Source of the DNA: Nostoc desertorum CM1-VF14
Lineage (GTDB): Bacteria > Cyanobacteriota > Cyanobacteriia > Cyanobacteriales > Nostocaceae
Assembly (NCBI GenBank): GCA_019359245.1
Contig: JAHHHR010000002.1
Location: 248,001 to 312,000 of the forward strand
DNA: 64,000 nucleotides
Direction of reading: 5' to 3'
The position numbers and the translations under genes are program-made. Positions within the stretch are counted from its first letter, which is position 1; every line of letters starts with the position of its first letter. The notes under the pieces were generated by a model. The model searched no databases, had not been told where the DNA came from, and was given only the letters and a program-made list of their open reading frames with translations. Shown one piece after another: positions 7,987 through 18,262 of this stretch.

Positions 7987-9615
7987 ATGCTAGCCAGTGT
8001 ATTGTGGATTTTAATGATGGGCTTTTTTGTCGGTCAACTTGCCCGTCGTTTAGGCGCTCCGCCTTTAATTGGCATGATTTTAGTGGGGATTATTCTTGGT
8101 CCTCAAGTTCGGAATGTTATCAGTTCAGATGTGCTGGGTGCTGCTGATGAGTTAAGAACTTTGGCGGTAATGATTATTTTAATGAAAGCCGGACTGGGTT
8201 TAGATAGAGAAAAGCTAGCTCAACAGGGAACTGTGGCCCTACGTTTGGGATTTTTGCCAGCAGCAACAGAAGCGATCGCGATCGCTCTTACCGCTATGAT
8301 AATTTTTAAATTTGACTTTCCCACTGGGTTACTGTTGGGCTGTGTGATTGGCGCGGAATCTCCGGCTGTAATTGTCCCAGGAATGCTCAGGCTGAAAAGT
8401 TTAGGCTGGGGTGTCACTAAAGGAATTCCCGATGCAATTTTAACTGGTAGTGCTTTATCTAATGTGCTGCTATTGCTAGTGTTTAGCCTACTACTAAGTT
8501 TATTAGGTGACGGAGGTGTTGAGCAGATTGTCCTACCTGGGGGATTCACTTTGACTGCTCTCCAACTGCTGCCGTTCCAAATTATTATGCAAATATTGCT
8601 GGGAGTATTGTTTGGCTATCTAGCAGCTCGTTTGTTAGTTTCAGTATTAACCAAACAAAACTGGACTCAGAATGCTGTTCAAGATACTGTAATTGCTGCC
8701 AGTTTAGCTTTATTCCTGGTAATTAGCGCTCATGCATTGCCTTACTTTTCTGGTTATTTAGCAGCAATGGCTATGGGCTTTTTTTTAATTGAATTAGATG
8801 CTCCCCTAGCACGAAGATTACGGGGTGGATTTGACAGTTTATGGATAGTAGCTGAGATTTTTTTGTTTGTCTTATTAGGGGCAACTATTCAACTGCAAGT
8901 GTTAGAAAAGGTTCTGTTACCTGGCATTTTAATTCTAGTAACTGGTTTACTAATTGGTCGAATTTTGGGCTGGTATCTCTCAACTTTGGGTAGTAATTGG
9001 AATTGGCGAGAAAAATTATTTTTGCTTCCAGGAAACTCAGCAAAAGCTACAGTCCAAGCTGCCATTGGAGCAATACCCCTCTCCCAAGGAATTGCCGGGG
9101 GTGAGATAATTTTAGCGATCGCAGCTCTTTCAATTTTAATCACTGCACCCTTAGGAGCTTGGGCAACCATGACTTTTGCCCCTAAATTGCTCACTAAAGG
9201 CGAAGTTGACCCCACCAAAGTCACAGTTGCTACTCCTACCTTGTTCCTAGCAGCAGTGGATACATCGGGTTTAGCCATAGAAGTTTTAACAAAAGTCGCA
9301 GATTTAGCACGCCGCAGTAATGGAGAAGCGATCGTCTTGCATGTAGTTAACACCTCAAATCAGCAAGATATCCAACAAATAAAAGAACAAACCAAACAGT
9401 TATTATCTGATATTAGATATGAGTTTGTGACTGTTACAGGCGCTATACCAGAAGAAATTATTCGCATTGCTCAAGAGTATTGTGTCACTGCGATCGTTAT
9501 GGGAAAACGCGGGCATCAACCTTGGGAGCAAGTATTAATTGGCTCAGTCTCACAAGCAGTTTTAGAAGCTAGTCCCATACCTGTTATTGTGCTGGAAAAC
9601 CGTAACTTGGGTTGA
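7987..9615 (+). CDS. Cation:proton antiporter with C-terminal universal-stress (UspA) domain
   Basis: A 542-residue protein. Residues 1-400 hold about 12 membrane segments of the monovalent cation/proton antiporter family, including an acidic membrane residue in GCVIGAESPAVIVPGMLRLK near residue 120-140. Residues 405-540 form a UspA-type domain with the nucleotide-binding pattern G-2x-G-9x-G-S (GKRG through IGSVSQ). A strong AAGGAG lies seven bases before the ATG. The fluoride riboswitch directly upstream suggests it is induced by fluoride; whether it moves fluoride, protons or Na+/K+ to offset fluoride stress cannot be read from sequence. It stands alone, with no crcB beside it. Confidence 0.92.
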   Translation: MLASVLWILMMGFFVGQLARRLGAPPLIGMILVGIILGPQVRNVISSDVLGAADELRTLAVMIILMKAGLGLDREKLAQQGTVALRLGFLPAATEAIAIALTAMIIFKFDFPTGLLLGCVIGAESPAVIVPGMLRLKSLGWGVTKGIPDAILTGSALSNVLLLLVFSLLLSLLGDGGVEQIVLPGGFTLTALQLLPFQIIMQILLGVLFGYLAARLLVSVLTKQNWTQNAVQDTVIAASLALFLVISAHALPYFSGYLAAMAMGFFLIELDAPLARRLRGGFDSLWIVAEIFLFVLLGATIQLQVLEKVLLPGILILVTGLLIGRILGWYLSTLGSNWNWREKLFLLPGNSAKATVQAAIGAIPLSQGIAGGEIILAIAALSILITAPLGAWATMTFAPKLLTKGEVDPTKVTVATPTLFLAAVDTSGLAIEVLTKVADLARRSNGEAIVLHVVNTSNQQDIQQIKEQTKQLLSDIRYEFVTVTGAIPEEIIRIAQEYCVTAIVMGKRGHQPWEQVLIGSVSQAVLEASPIPVIVLENRNLG

Positions 9616-10000
9616 GTAAATACTCTGCTGTATATTTAGAAGAAGGGATGACTTTGGCTAATTATGGGCAACCAAAAATTGATTTACCCGATGATACTAA
9701 AGAAGGAGGAAGTAATTCTCAGGAATAGTTTTTTGATGTAATTAATAAATTATTGGTAAAGTGTGTAGTTTACCGCCGTAGGCATCGCATAAACCTCGTC
9801 TAACTTGAGAACTATAGTTTTTTACCAAAGTTTTGCTATTGTTTACTAGCCTGCGGGAACGCTAAGAGCGAATGTTGCAATGACACAACAGAATAATTCA
9901 AAACTCCAGGTTTCAACATGGACGAGGTTTAGTTAGAGTAGTGATGTATGCGCGATCGCTATTGTATAAAAAAGTTATTAAGCGATAAGAGGTTTGACAA
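9616..10000. other. Intergenic region with repeat fragments
   Basis: It contains GTAGGCATCGCATAAACC and CTGCGGGAACGCTAAGAGCG fragments of the kind scattered through Nostoc genomes, and an inverted pair AAACCTCGTC / GACGAGGTTT about 125 bp apart. A 26-codon ORF at 9648-9728 has no support. Confidence 0.5.
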
Positions 10001-10297
10001 ATGAAGAATCATGGATTTGGCAAACTAGTTACCTTTCTAAATCAATTGGAACAAGAGAAAATTAGTTATACCTTAGCCCATAATCGGGATGAAACCATTA
10101 TGGTGAATGTGGCGGTGGCTGCTGAACGATGGGAAGTGGAATTTTTTGAGGATGGTTTGGTTGAGGTAGAAAGATTTGTTAGTAGTGGAGAGATTAATGG
10201 GGAAGAGGTTTTTAGTGAGTTATTTGCTATGTATTCAGAGCCAGAAACTAATTCTGCCAGACATACCCAAAATGCTAATTTGGCAAGTACGACGTGA
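10001..10297 (+). CDS. Small conserved hypothetical protein
   Basis: A 98-residue acidic soluble protein. I know no function for it. The core (FGKLVTFLNQLEQEKISYTLAHNRDETIMVNVAVAAERWEVEFFEDGLVEVERF) looks like a compact alpha/beta fold and ends in a disordered Ser/Asn/Thr tail. The start ATG at 10001 has AAGAGG eight bases upstream, a good binding site. It stands alone on its strand, facing the convergent HEPN gene. Proteins of this look are common in filamentous cyanobacteria; a link to the antiporter upstream is not shown. Confidence 0.72.
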   Translation: MKNHGFGKLVTFLNQLEQEKISYTLAHNRDETIMVNVAVAAERWEVEFFEDGLVEVERFVSSGEINGEEVFSELFAMYSEPETNSARHTQNANLASTT

Positions 10298-10359
10298 AGG
10301 CGATCGCGCTTTATCTACCCTGTAAAATCGAACCTTTAATTTAACTGCTCATCTCAAGG

Positions 10360-11295
10360 CTAATCATTATTTGTATACGTGATTGCTGGGTCACGAAGTT
10401 CGTATCCTAATATGGCAGAGTAGAGACGGCGTATAACGTTTTCAATTTTATAACTTTTATCCTGTAAATCTGGATAGAAAGCTCCTTCATGTAAAATCTT
10501 GCTGCGGATTGTATAAGCTTCTTCCAAAATTTCTAATGCAATTTTGTCCCCAGTTAAATGAGTTATAATAAGGTGTTTAATAGCGTGTGAGACAGATTCG
10601 CGTGTTAGATTCCTGATGCTCCCTTCGAGTGATCGCTTTATATCATCAGGTAAATCCAGTGAATCTTGCACCTTATTTAAGGTATCTTTTACAATTTTTT
10701 TTAAATCTGGATATTCAAATTTTTTCTGTTCAGCTAATGGCTCAAGTGCTGATACAAGACCAATAAATTTTGCACGTTCTGTTGCCTCTAAACGAGCTGC
10801 GGCAAAAAGCTCCATTGAGACGAGTAGCCGTTTATTATTAATTGGGATATTAGAAGTGAAACTTTGCTCCAGTACTTCAACAACTAGGCTTGCTCCACTA
10901 GTGAAAGACAACGCAAAATAAGATGACATCCCTTCGTGTGAAGTCCGATCATATACTACACATGGCAGTGGAGTGTGATATTCTAACCGTAGTGGACATC
11001 TCAATGAGACTGCTGCCCACAAAACTGACATCGCAAACTTTAAACCAGCCTCCTCTGCTTCGCTAGCAGTAGCAAAACCTTCTAAATAGGCTGTAAATTT
11101 CTGAAATTCAAACTTCTTGTTTTGCCGAGGAATGAGACGAACTATCAGCTCATTACCCAAAATGAGACAACTTTCTCCATCAAAACCAAACTGACTGTCG
11201 CCACCAAGAATAATATCAACCTTTGAGCCATAGGGTCTGAGTTTAGGTTTATCTGCTATTTCGTATCTTGTCTTTGGTAAATGATTATTTGGCAT
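10360..11295 (-). CDS. Hypothetical protein with C-terminal HEPN (Apea-like) domain
   Basis: A 311-residue protein. The first 170 residues match nothing I recognise. The C-terminal part (about 175-305) is helical and carries YTIRSKILHEGAF, which gives the HEPN signature R264-x4-H269 with a polar residue after the Arg, plus a closing ENVIRRLYSAIL helix. HEPN domains are often RNases in toxin-antitoxin, defence or RNA-processing systems, but Apea-like ones also occur in lone proteins of unknown role. No antitoxin or nucleotidyltransferase partner adjoins it. It is convergent with the small protein at 10001. Confidence 0.75.
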   Translation of the reverse strand: MPNNHLPKTRYEIADKPKLRPYGSKVDIILGGDSQFGFDGESCLILGNELIVRLIPRQNKKFEFQKFTAYLEGFATASEAEEAGLKFAMSVLWAAVSLRCPLRLEYHTPLPCVVYDRTSHEGMSSYFALSFTSGASLVVEVLEQSFTSNIPINNKRLLVSMELFAAARLEATERAKFIGLVSALEPLAEQKKFEYPDLKKIVKDTLNKVQDSLDLPDDIKRSLEGSIRNLTRESVSHAIKHLIITHLTGDKIALEILEEAYTIRSKILHEGAFYPDLQDKSYKIENVIRRLYSAILGYELRDPAITYTNND

Positions 11296-11556
11296 TTGCT
11301 AATCTTACTCCTCTAAGTATCGATCGTTAGGTAACTTTAACTATAACCTCTAAGATATCCAAAACTGATGCCCAACAAACCTACACCTTAAACTTTTCCG
11401 TATTTTTCTGAACTGTTTAACTCGCCATTTTTTTCACTATTTTCCTAAATAGGATCGCAAATTCAAGCAGATTTGTTGCTACTGCATATATTGCCATAAT
11501 TGCAATTTCCACATTTGGCAGTAACTCACAATGAGCGATGCCTAATTAATCATTTA

Positions 11557-12195
11557 CTAAATCATCGCTTCTAATTCTTCCAAAGCTTGAAAACTTCCTA
11601 CTTGCCAACTACGTTCCACGGCAGCAGGGATAATCTGAGTAATAGCTATATCCTCAAAATTAGGACTGGTATTAGATTTTATGTATTTGCCATCTCTCAA
11701 CAAATAAATAGAAAGGTTTCCACTGTCGTAAACCCATAATTCTGGGACTCCAATGGCTTCATAAGCATCAAGAGTAGTTTTTGATGTAACATCAGTTTCA
11801 ATCGCTAAATCTGGCGGCGGATCATCAGCTTGCAAGCGACGATGGCCAATCATTTGTTGATAATTTTGAATATAAAAGCAAGCATCAGGTTCAACTCCTG
11901 CTACACCTTGCCGTTTAAAAGTAGTGGAACCAAAAGGTTGGTATCTGATATTTTTAGCCTTCAACAATATTTTGACAATATCAGAAATTAAATCTTTGGG
12001 AATTTCATGTTCTGGTAAAGGAGCCATAATTTCTAAAGCACCCTGGCTGTAGGCAATTCGTGTAGTTCTTTTTTCTCCCAATTCTTGTAAAATAGATTCA
12101 AATTCTTCCCAGCTAACATCTGGAATTGTCACTGTGCTACCAGGTGCTAATTGCATCTGGCTAACAGGTTTGAAAACGGGGATAGCAGCAGTCAT
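11557..12195 (-). CDS. Uma2 family (DUF820) putative endonuclease
   Basis: A 212-residue protein of the PD-(D/E)XK-like Uma2 family, hugely expanded in cyanobacteria. Typical blocks are present: VSWEEFESILQELGEKRTTRIAYSQGALEIMAPLPEHE at residues 28-65, GVEPDACFYI, then the catalytic-region PPDLAIETDVTSKT and IGVPELWVYD. The Asp/Glu positions look intact. It is a single gene without a partner. A role in DNA cleavage is suggested by fold only. The other family member in this window is at 28032-28688. Confidence 0.88.
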   Translation of the reverse strand: MTAAIPVFKPVSQMQLAPGSTVTIPDVSWEEFESILQELGEKRTTRIAYSQGALEIMAPLPEHEIPKDLISDIVKILLKAKNIRYQPFGSTTFKRQGVAGVEPDACFYIQNYQQMIGHRRLQADDPPPDLAIETDVTSKTTLDAYEAIGVPELWVYDSGNLSIYLLRDGKYIKSNTSPNFEDIAITQIIPAAVERSWQVGSFQALEELEAMI

Positions 12196-12307
12196 AACCA
12201 GAATATGAGTAAGCTGAGTTAAATTAATTATCTATCAGGTTGCGGTGGATAATCTAGCCCACCGTAACCTTTAGATTAATAGAATGACTTTAACAAAATC
12301 GATCGCT

Positions 12308-13543
12308 CTACACCTTAAACTTCTCGGTAATCCGCTTCATCGCCTCTTCGACATTCTCCCGGCTGTTAAACGCCGAAATGCGGAAGTAACCTTCACCCGC
12401 AGCACCAAAGCCAGAACCAGGTGTCCCCACAACGTTGACAGTTTGCAGTAACTTATCAAAGAATTCCCAACTGGATAAACTATTAGGAGTTTTCACCCAG
12501 ACGTAAGGTGCATTCACGCCTCCATAAACTGACAATCCGGCGGCTGTGAGTTTTTCGCGGATAATTTTGGCGTTTTCTAGATAGAAACTAACCAATCCTT
12601 TGATTTGTGCCTGTCCTTCTTCAGAGTAAACTGCTTCGGCTCCTCGTTGGACGATGTAAGAAACGCCATTAAATTTGGTAGACTGGCGGCGATTCCAGAG
12701 TTTCCATAGTTCCACATCGGAACCATCGGCAGCTTTTGCTGTGAGTGTCTTCGGTACTACAGTTAACGCGCAACGAGTTCCTGTAAAACCTGCATTCTTG
12801 GAAAAAGACCGAAATTCGATCGCAACTTCTCTTGCACCTTCAATTTCATAAATTGAGTGGGGAATTGAAGGATTGGTAATATAAGCTTCGTAGGCTGCAT
12901 CAAAGAAAATAATCGAGTTATTAGCTTTGGCATAGTCTACCCATGCCTTTAAATATTCCTTGGTAGCAGTTGCGCCAGTGGGGTTATTGGGAAAGCAGAG
13001 ATAAATTAAATCGACTTTCTTTGAGGGAATTTCGGCGGTGAAGTTGTTATCAGCCGTAATTGGCAGATAAACTAAACCCTCAAACTCGCCTTTGTCGTTG
13101 GCATCCCCAGTATTTCCCACCATAACGTTAGTATCTACATATACGGGATAAACGGGGTCAGTAACGGCAATTATGTTGTCATGTCCAAAAATTTCCAGAA
13201 TATTACCGGTGTCGCACTTGGAACCATCGGAGATAAAGATTTCGGAAGCATCTATATCGGCTCCCCGTGCTTGGAAATCTTGAGTTGCAATTTTCTCCCG
13301 TAACCAAGCGTAGCCTTGCTCTGGCCCGTAGCCTTTGAAGGTATTGCGATCGCCCATTTCTTCCACAGCTTTAATCATCGCTGTGCGGCAAGCCTCCGGC
13401 AGAGGTTCGGTAACATCGCCAATGCCCAAGCGGATGATTTTAGCATCAGGATTCGCTTCTGCAAAGGCATTCACCCGCCGAGCAATTTCTGGAAACAGAT
13501 AACCCGCTTTCAGTTTCAGGTAGTTGTTGTTAATAGTTGCCAT
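12308..13543 (-). CDS. dapL: LL-diaminopimelate aminotransferase
   Basis: A 411-residue PLP enzyme that converts tetrahydrodipicolinate plus glutamate to LL-diaminopimelate in one step of lysine and peptidoglycan synthesis, the DapL route used by cyanobacteria and plants. It shows [15 protein letters not shown] near the N-terminus, the CFPNNPTGA loop near residue 183, D215 and Y218 in FFDAAYEAY, and the Schiff-base lysine K249 in [13 protein letters not shown]. Length and start [20 protein letters not shown] agree with the family. The upstream gap holds the second copy of the GGGGACAA repeat. Confidence 0.96.
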   Translation of the reverse strand: MATINNNYLKLKAGYLFPEIARRVNAFAEANPDAKIIRLGIGDVTEPLPEACRTAMIKAVEEMGDRNTFKGYGPEQGYAWLREKIATQDFQARGADIDASEIFISDGSKCDTGNILEIFGHDNIIAVTDPVYPVYVDTNVMVGNTGDANDKGEFEGLVYLPITADNNFTAEIPSKKVDLIYLCFPNNPTGATATKEYLKAWVDYAKANNSIIFFDAAYEAYITNPSIPHSIYEIEGAREVAIEFRSFSKNAGFTGTRCALTVVPKTLTAKAADGSDVELWKLWNRRQSTKFNGVSYIVQRGAEAVYSEEGQAQIKGLVSFYLENAKIIREKLTAAGLSVYGGVNAPYVWVKTPNSLSSWEFFDKLLQTVNVVGTPGSGFGAAGEGYFRISAFNSRENVEEAMKRITEKFKV

Positions 13544-13590
13544 GTGTAAATATGAAAAACGCCCTAAAATAGCTTACTGCTAATTTATGA

Positions 13591-13780
13591 GGGCGGGGAG
13601 TGGGGAGTGGGGATGAGGGAGATGGGGAGGCAGGGGGGACAAGGGGACAAGGGGACAAGGGGACAAGGGGACAAGGGGACAAGGGGACAAGGGGACAAGA
13701 GGTGAAAAATTGAAACAAGTCTTTCCCCTTGTCCCCAATTCTCCTTGTCCCCAAGTCCTATTCCCCATGCCCAATGCCCA
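13591..13780. repeat. Dispersed G/C-rich repeat, copy 2, with GGGGACAA x8
   Basis: Eight perfect head-to-tail copies of GGGGACAA (13635-13698) are followed by the same TTGAAACAAGTCTTTCCCC core and complementary CTTGTCCCC runs as at 4139-4262. The copies differ mainly in repeat number. The element lies between ndh and dapL, both on the minus strand. Confidence 0.9.
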
Positions 13781-13781
13781 A

Positions 13782-15137
13782 CTAGACATTTACTGGCTGT
13801 TTATTCTCGGCTGAATAACTGTTGCTATCGCTAATTACAAACTCCGTGAGCGACTCTTTTCCTGTAATCAATCTTGCTCCGCGATTACGGGTGAAATAGT
13901 TCCATGCCCACTGAATGATTACTACTAATTTGTTGTCAAATTCAATTAAGAAGTAGATGTGAATCACTAGCCAAAACAGCCATGCAAAGAAACCTTTTAG
14001 CTTCATAAAGCCCAAATCTACCACAGCAGAATTGTGTCCAATCATCGCTAAACTACCATGATCGGTATAAGCAAAGGGTGGCAAATTTTTACCTGCAAGT
14101 CGCTGTTGGACTAATGTTGCTACATATTCACCTTCTTGCTTCGCTACAGGTGCAACACCAGGTAGGGGTTTACCATTTTGATGAGAAAAATTTGCTAAGT
14201 CGCCAACTACAAAAATATTGGGATGTCCCTTAATACTCAAGTCAGGTTCGACGATAATCCGTCCAGCGCGATCGCACTCAGCACCTGTGCGTTCTGCTAG
14301 CACTTTTCCCATTGCTGATGCTTTTACACCTGCTGCCCATAATACCGTTTTTGAGGCAATTTCTTTAACTTCTTCGCCTTGTTTGAGGGTAACAGTATCA
14401 TTTTCAATATTCGTTACGAGTGTTTTTGTCTGCACAACCACCCCCAAGCGCGTCAGGGATGCTTCCGCTTCTTGTGATAACTCTGGTGCAAAAGGTGGCA
14501 GAATCCGATCCAAACCTTCTAATAACAAAATCTTGGCTTCTGAGGTGTCGATGTTACGGAAATCTTCTTTGAGGGTTTGATTTGCCAATTCTGCGATCGC
14601 ACCCGCTAACTCTACACCAGTTGGACCACCACCAACAATTACAAAGGTTAGCCAAGCCCGGCGTTTTACTGGATCTGTTTCTTTTTCTGCGGCTTCAAAC
14701 GCTGTAAAAATCCGGCGACGCATTTCTATGGCATCTTCTACTGTTTTCAAGCCGGGGGCAAATTCTTCCCAGTTATCTTTGCCAAAGTAGGAATGCTTGG
14801 CTCCTGTAGCGACAATTAACGTGTCGTAAGCTATTGCTTCGTCGCCTACAGTCACTTGTTTTGCTTCTGGATCAATATTATTCACCTCTCCCAGCAGCAC
14901 TTTCGTATTCTTGCTCTTGCTTAGTACAGAACGCAACGGTGAGGAGATATCAGCAGGAGATAGCGCACCTGTTGCGACTTGGTATAAGAGGGGTTGAAAT
15001 AGATGAAAGTTACGTTTATCAATCAGAGTAACGTTTACCGCCGCCTTAGCAAGTGTTTTAGCCGCATAAAGTCCACCAAAACCACCGCCAACAATAACTA
15101 CTTGATGAGGTGGATTATTGTCAAGTGAATTTACCAT
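13782..15137 (-). CDS. ndh: Type II NAD(P)H dehydrogenase (NDH-2)
   Basis: A 451-residue FAD oxidoreductase that passes electrons from NAD(P)H to quinone without pumping protons. It has the FAD-binding VVIVGGGFGGLYAA at the N-terminus, DTLIVATGAKHSYFG near residue 110, the NADH-binding FVIVGGGPTGVELAGAI near residue 165 and the second FAD contact NIFVVGDLA near 310. The hydrophobic FFAWLFWLVIHIYFLIEF near 390 fits membrane attachment. A frame to 15161 exists, but MVNSLDNNPPHQ at 15137 fits better. Substrate specificity (NADH or NADPH) cannot be told by eye. Confidence 0.9.
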   Translation of the reverse strand: MVNSLDNNPPHQVVIVGGGFGGLYAAKTLAKAAVNVTLIDKRNFHLFQPLLYQVATGALSPADISSPLRSVLSKSKNTKVLLGEVNNIDPEAKQVTVGDEAIAYDTLIVATGAKHSYFGKDNWEEFAPGLKTVEDAIEMRRRIFTAFEAAEKETDPVKRRAWLTFVIVGGGPTGVELAGAIAELANQTLKEDFRNIDTSEAKILLLEGLDRILPPFAPELSQEAEASLTRLGVVVQTKTLVTNIENDTVTLKQGEEVKEIASKTVLWAAGVKASAMGKVLAERTGAECDRAGRIIVEPDLSIKGHPNIFVVGDLANFSHQNGKPLPGVAPVAKQEGEYVATLVQQRLAGKNLPPFAYTDHGSLAMIGHNSAVVDLGFMKLKGFFAWLFWLVIHIYFLIEFDNKLVVIIQWAWNYFTRNRGARLITGKESLTEFVISDSNSYSAENKQPVNV

Positions 15138-15372
15138 AAGAAATATTATCGGGTATTCCAACTATTGTAACTATTCTTAACAAATTTGTATCAAAATTGT
15201 CATCATATATTTTGTATTCCTGTTTACATTTGATGAAGTATTAAAGTAATCAAAACTACAAGACAAACAGAACTTTTCAATATGGAGGTGCAGATAATTA
15301 AGAGTTGGGAATATTTGAATCGCTTTCTGCTTGTGTAAATTTATCAAGGGTAGATGTAAGGTTTATGCAAGT

Positions 15373-16308
15373 TCACTCAGAACCAGTTGATTCTGGTGTT
15401 TGTGTCAAACGTGGTGAATGAGTTCGCCGCCAACGGGTAAAGCCATAAACAAGAGCAGCAAAAATTAACAAATAGGGACTATAAACAATTAACCAAATAC
15501 CCAGCTTGAGTAAGCCAACAGAAAATGAACTAAGGGAGTGAGTAGATTTGTTCCAAGTTTCTTGAACTTGCAAACCAAAGGCAGGTTGTGAACTGGTGCT
15601 AGAAACTGCTGCTTGTAAATTGAGCGTAATAGTGGAATAAGTAACTTGATTTTGTAAGCTTTTTAGTTGGGCATTAATTTGTTCTATCGTTTGTCGGACA
15701 TTACTCAGTTCTTGGGCAACACTAAGCACATCTCTAACAGAACCTGCCCGATCCATAATTTTTTGTAAATTGGCTTCCGTTTTTTGCAAATTGGTTAATC
15801 TAGCTTGGTAATCCACAAGGCGATCGCCCACATCTTCGGCAGTGATATTACGACTTTCAACAGTGCCCAATTTAGCTAGCTCTTCTAAGGTAGGTTCTAG
15901 TAGGTTCTCTGGTATCCGCAATTGTATTGTTGCTGTGTGGCGCGGGTTGTCGGTTTTGGGTTGTTGTTGTTTCAACCCAATCAAATCGCCTTGCTGTTTA
16001 TTGATAATTTGCGAAACAGCATCAATAGTCTGCTCTACAGAGTTGACAGTCAAAGATATTGCTGCCTTTTTTATCAGTTGGGGACGAGAACGGGCTATTG
16101 GTGCAGCTTCCGTCTTTTGGGAAAGAAGACTGCCTTCATTAGCAGGTAGTTGATTTACCGCGCCATCGCCTGCCATTGGAGCTGCCATTGGAGGTAAAGC
16201 CTGATTTCCTGACTGATGGGAAGAGGCGCAACTGGTGAAAATCACCCCTCCTAATAATGCACTTATAAATAAAGCAGATGTGCGCGGTAATTTAGTCGAA
16301 GCGTACAT
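15373..16308 (-). CDS. DUF4349 lipoprotein
   Basis: A 311-residue exported protein. The N-terminus is a lipoprotein signal ending in VIFTSC (lipid-modified Cys27). A central domain of DUF4349 type (about 75-265) contains the NSVEQTIDAVSQIINKQQGDL start, the TIQLRIPENLLEP strand and a coiled-coil section (DYQARLTNLQKTEANLQKIM, VAQELSNVRQTIEQINAQLKSLQNQ). A C-terminal membrane helix (GIWLIVYSPYLLIFAALVYGF) is followed by a basic tail. Function unknown. It is divergent from ilvC. Confidence 0.88.
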   Translation of the reverse strand: MYASTKLPRTSALFISALLGGVIFTSCASSHQSGNQALPPMAAPMAGDGAVNQLPANEGSLLSQKTEAAPIARSRPQLIKKAAISLTVNSVEQTIDAVSQIINKQQGDLIGLKQQQPKTDNPRHTATIQLRIPENLLEPTLEELAKLGTVESRNITAEDVGDRLVDYQARLTNLQKTEANLQKIMDRAGSVRDVLSVAQELSNVRQTIEQINAQLKSLQNQVTYSTITLNLQAAVSSTSSQPAFGLQVQETWNKSTHSLSSFSVGLLKLGIWLIVYSPYLLIFAALVYGFTRWRRTHSPRLTQTPESTGSE

Positions 16309-16493
16309 AATCTACCTATAGATGGATGAAATTAATCCCAGTATTACTGAACTAAAACTCAAAGCCTGCATTGTTGCGATTTATGTAACAGGGTTTGTAA
16401 TTAGTCCCCAATCCCTAGTCCCCGGTTCAAGGGAATAAAGTTCATTTGTGGTTACTCAATTTGAGGTACAATCTTAAGCCTGCCAATAAATGA

Positions 16494-17516
<1,023 letters not shown>

Positions 17517-17537
17517 GCAAAACAGAAAGTAACCCGT

Positions 17538-17561
17538 AGGGGCACGGCATGACGTGCCCCT
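17538..17561. terminator. Hairpin downstream of ilvC
   Basis: AGGGGCACG, loop GCATGA, CGTGCCCCT, a perfect 9-bp stem 21 bp after the ilvC stop. No T-run follows. Copies of this GGGGCACG palindrome are frequent in Nostoc, so it may be a mobile repeat acting as a terminator. Confidence 0.5.
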
Positions 17562-17621
17562 GAACCTTGCGATATAACGTTGTACTGCATCTGAGTGGGA
17601 ACCGCTATCCAATTAATTTTT

Positions 17622-17716
17622 TCTCCCCCTGCTTCCCCTGCTTCCCCTGCTCCCCCTGCTTCCCCTGCTCCCCCTGCTCCCCCTGCTCCCCCTGCTCCCC
17701 CTGCTCCCCCTGCCTT
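17622..17716. repeat. 9-bp tandem repeat (CTGCTCCCC / CTGCTTCCC)
   Basis: About ten units alternating CTGCTCCCC and CTGCTTCCC. The reverse strand is open (Gly-Gly-Ala repeats) only because the period is a multiple of three. It lies between the convergent ilvC and DUF427 genes. Confidence 0.88.
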
Positions 17717-17751
17717 CCAAAACGATTGATTATTTTTTAGTTGAAAGTCCC

Positions 17752-18246
17752 TTACCACCCCATTGTTCCGGGGCTACCTTTAAATGGCCCGACAATATCA
17801 GCAGTAATCCATCCACCATAGAAATCGCCAGGTTGAGACATAACTAGCTCATCATTTACATAGCAAGCATCCATTAAGCTAGGGTAAAAAGCATAGTATT
17901 CTTGAATCGTTACAAAATCAGGTGTGGGTTCCAAATATCGCCAAGCAGCGTTTTTTATATACTTTTCACCGATGCTGACATCATAATATTGACACTTACC
18001 TTTCCATTCACACCAAGTTTTTTTAGGTGTTTCAATCAGATATTCTAGTTTAATGTCTTCAGAAGGAAGGTAATAAACAGGAGGATGGCTAGTTTCTAAA
18101 ACTCTTTTAGCTTTAGTTGTTTCTGCTAAAAGAATACCATTACAAATGATCCGAATTGATTTGTTGCTATCTTCTAAACGAGCCGGACGGGGATAATCCC
18201 AAACTGATTCTTGACCAGGTTTTGGTGGGATTGCATTTGGTATCAT
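17752..18246 (-). CDS. DUF427 domain protein
   Basis: A 164-residue protein with one DUF427 domain, a small beta-rich fold of unknown role. Typical blocks are ESVWDYPRPARLE, IICNGILLAETTKAKRVLETSHPPVYYLPSEDI, TWCEWKGKCQYYDV and AWRYLEPTPDF. The frame extends to 18351, but that part overlaps the upstream gene; the ATG at 18246 has AAGGAG about nine bases before it and starts 16 bp after the upstream stop. It therefore forms a two-gene unit with the OvoA-like gene. Confidence 0.88.
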   Translation of the reverse strand: MIPNAIPPKPGQESVWDYPRPARLEDSNKSIRIICNGILLAETTKAKRVLETSHPPVYYLPSEDIKLEYLIETPKKTWCEWKGKCQYYDVSIGEKYIKNAAWRYLEPTPDFVTIQEYYAFYPSLMDACYVNDELVMSQPGDFYGGWITADIVGPFKGSPGTMGW

Positions 18247-18262
18247 TCTCTGTAATCTCCTT

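Noticed and set aside
9648..9728. 26-codon ORF after the antiporter
   Set aside because: Too short, no conserved partner, and no clear family; may be a remnant.
13530..13789. Proline-rich ORFs over the GGGGACAA repeat
   Set aside because: Translations are pure repeat (PLVPLSPC) and overlap the ends of real genes.
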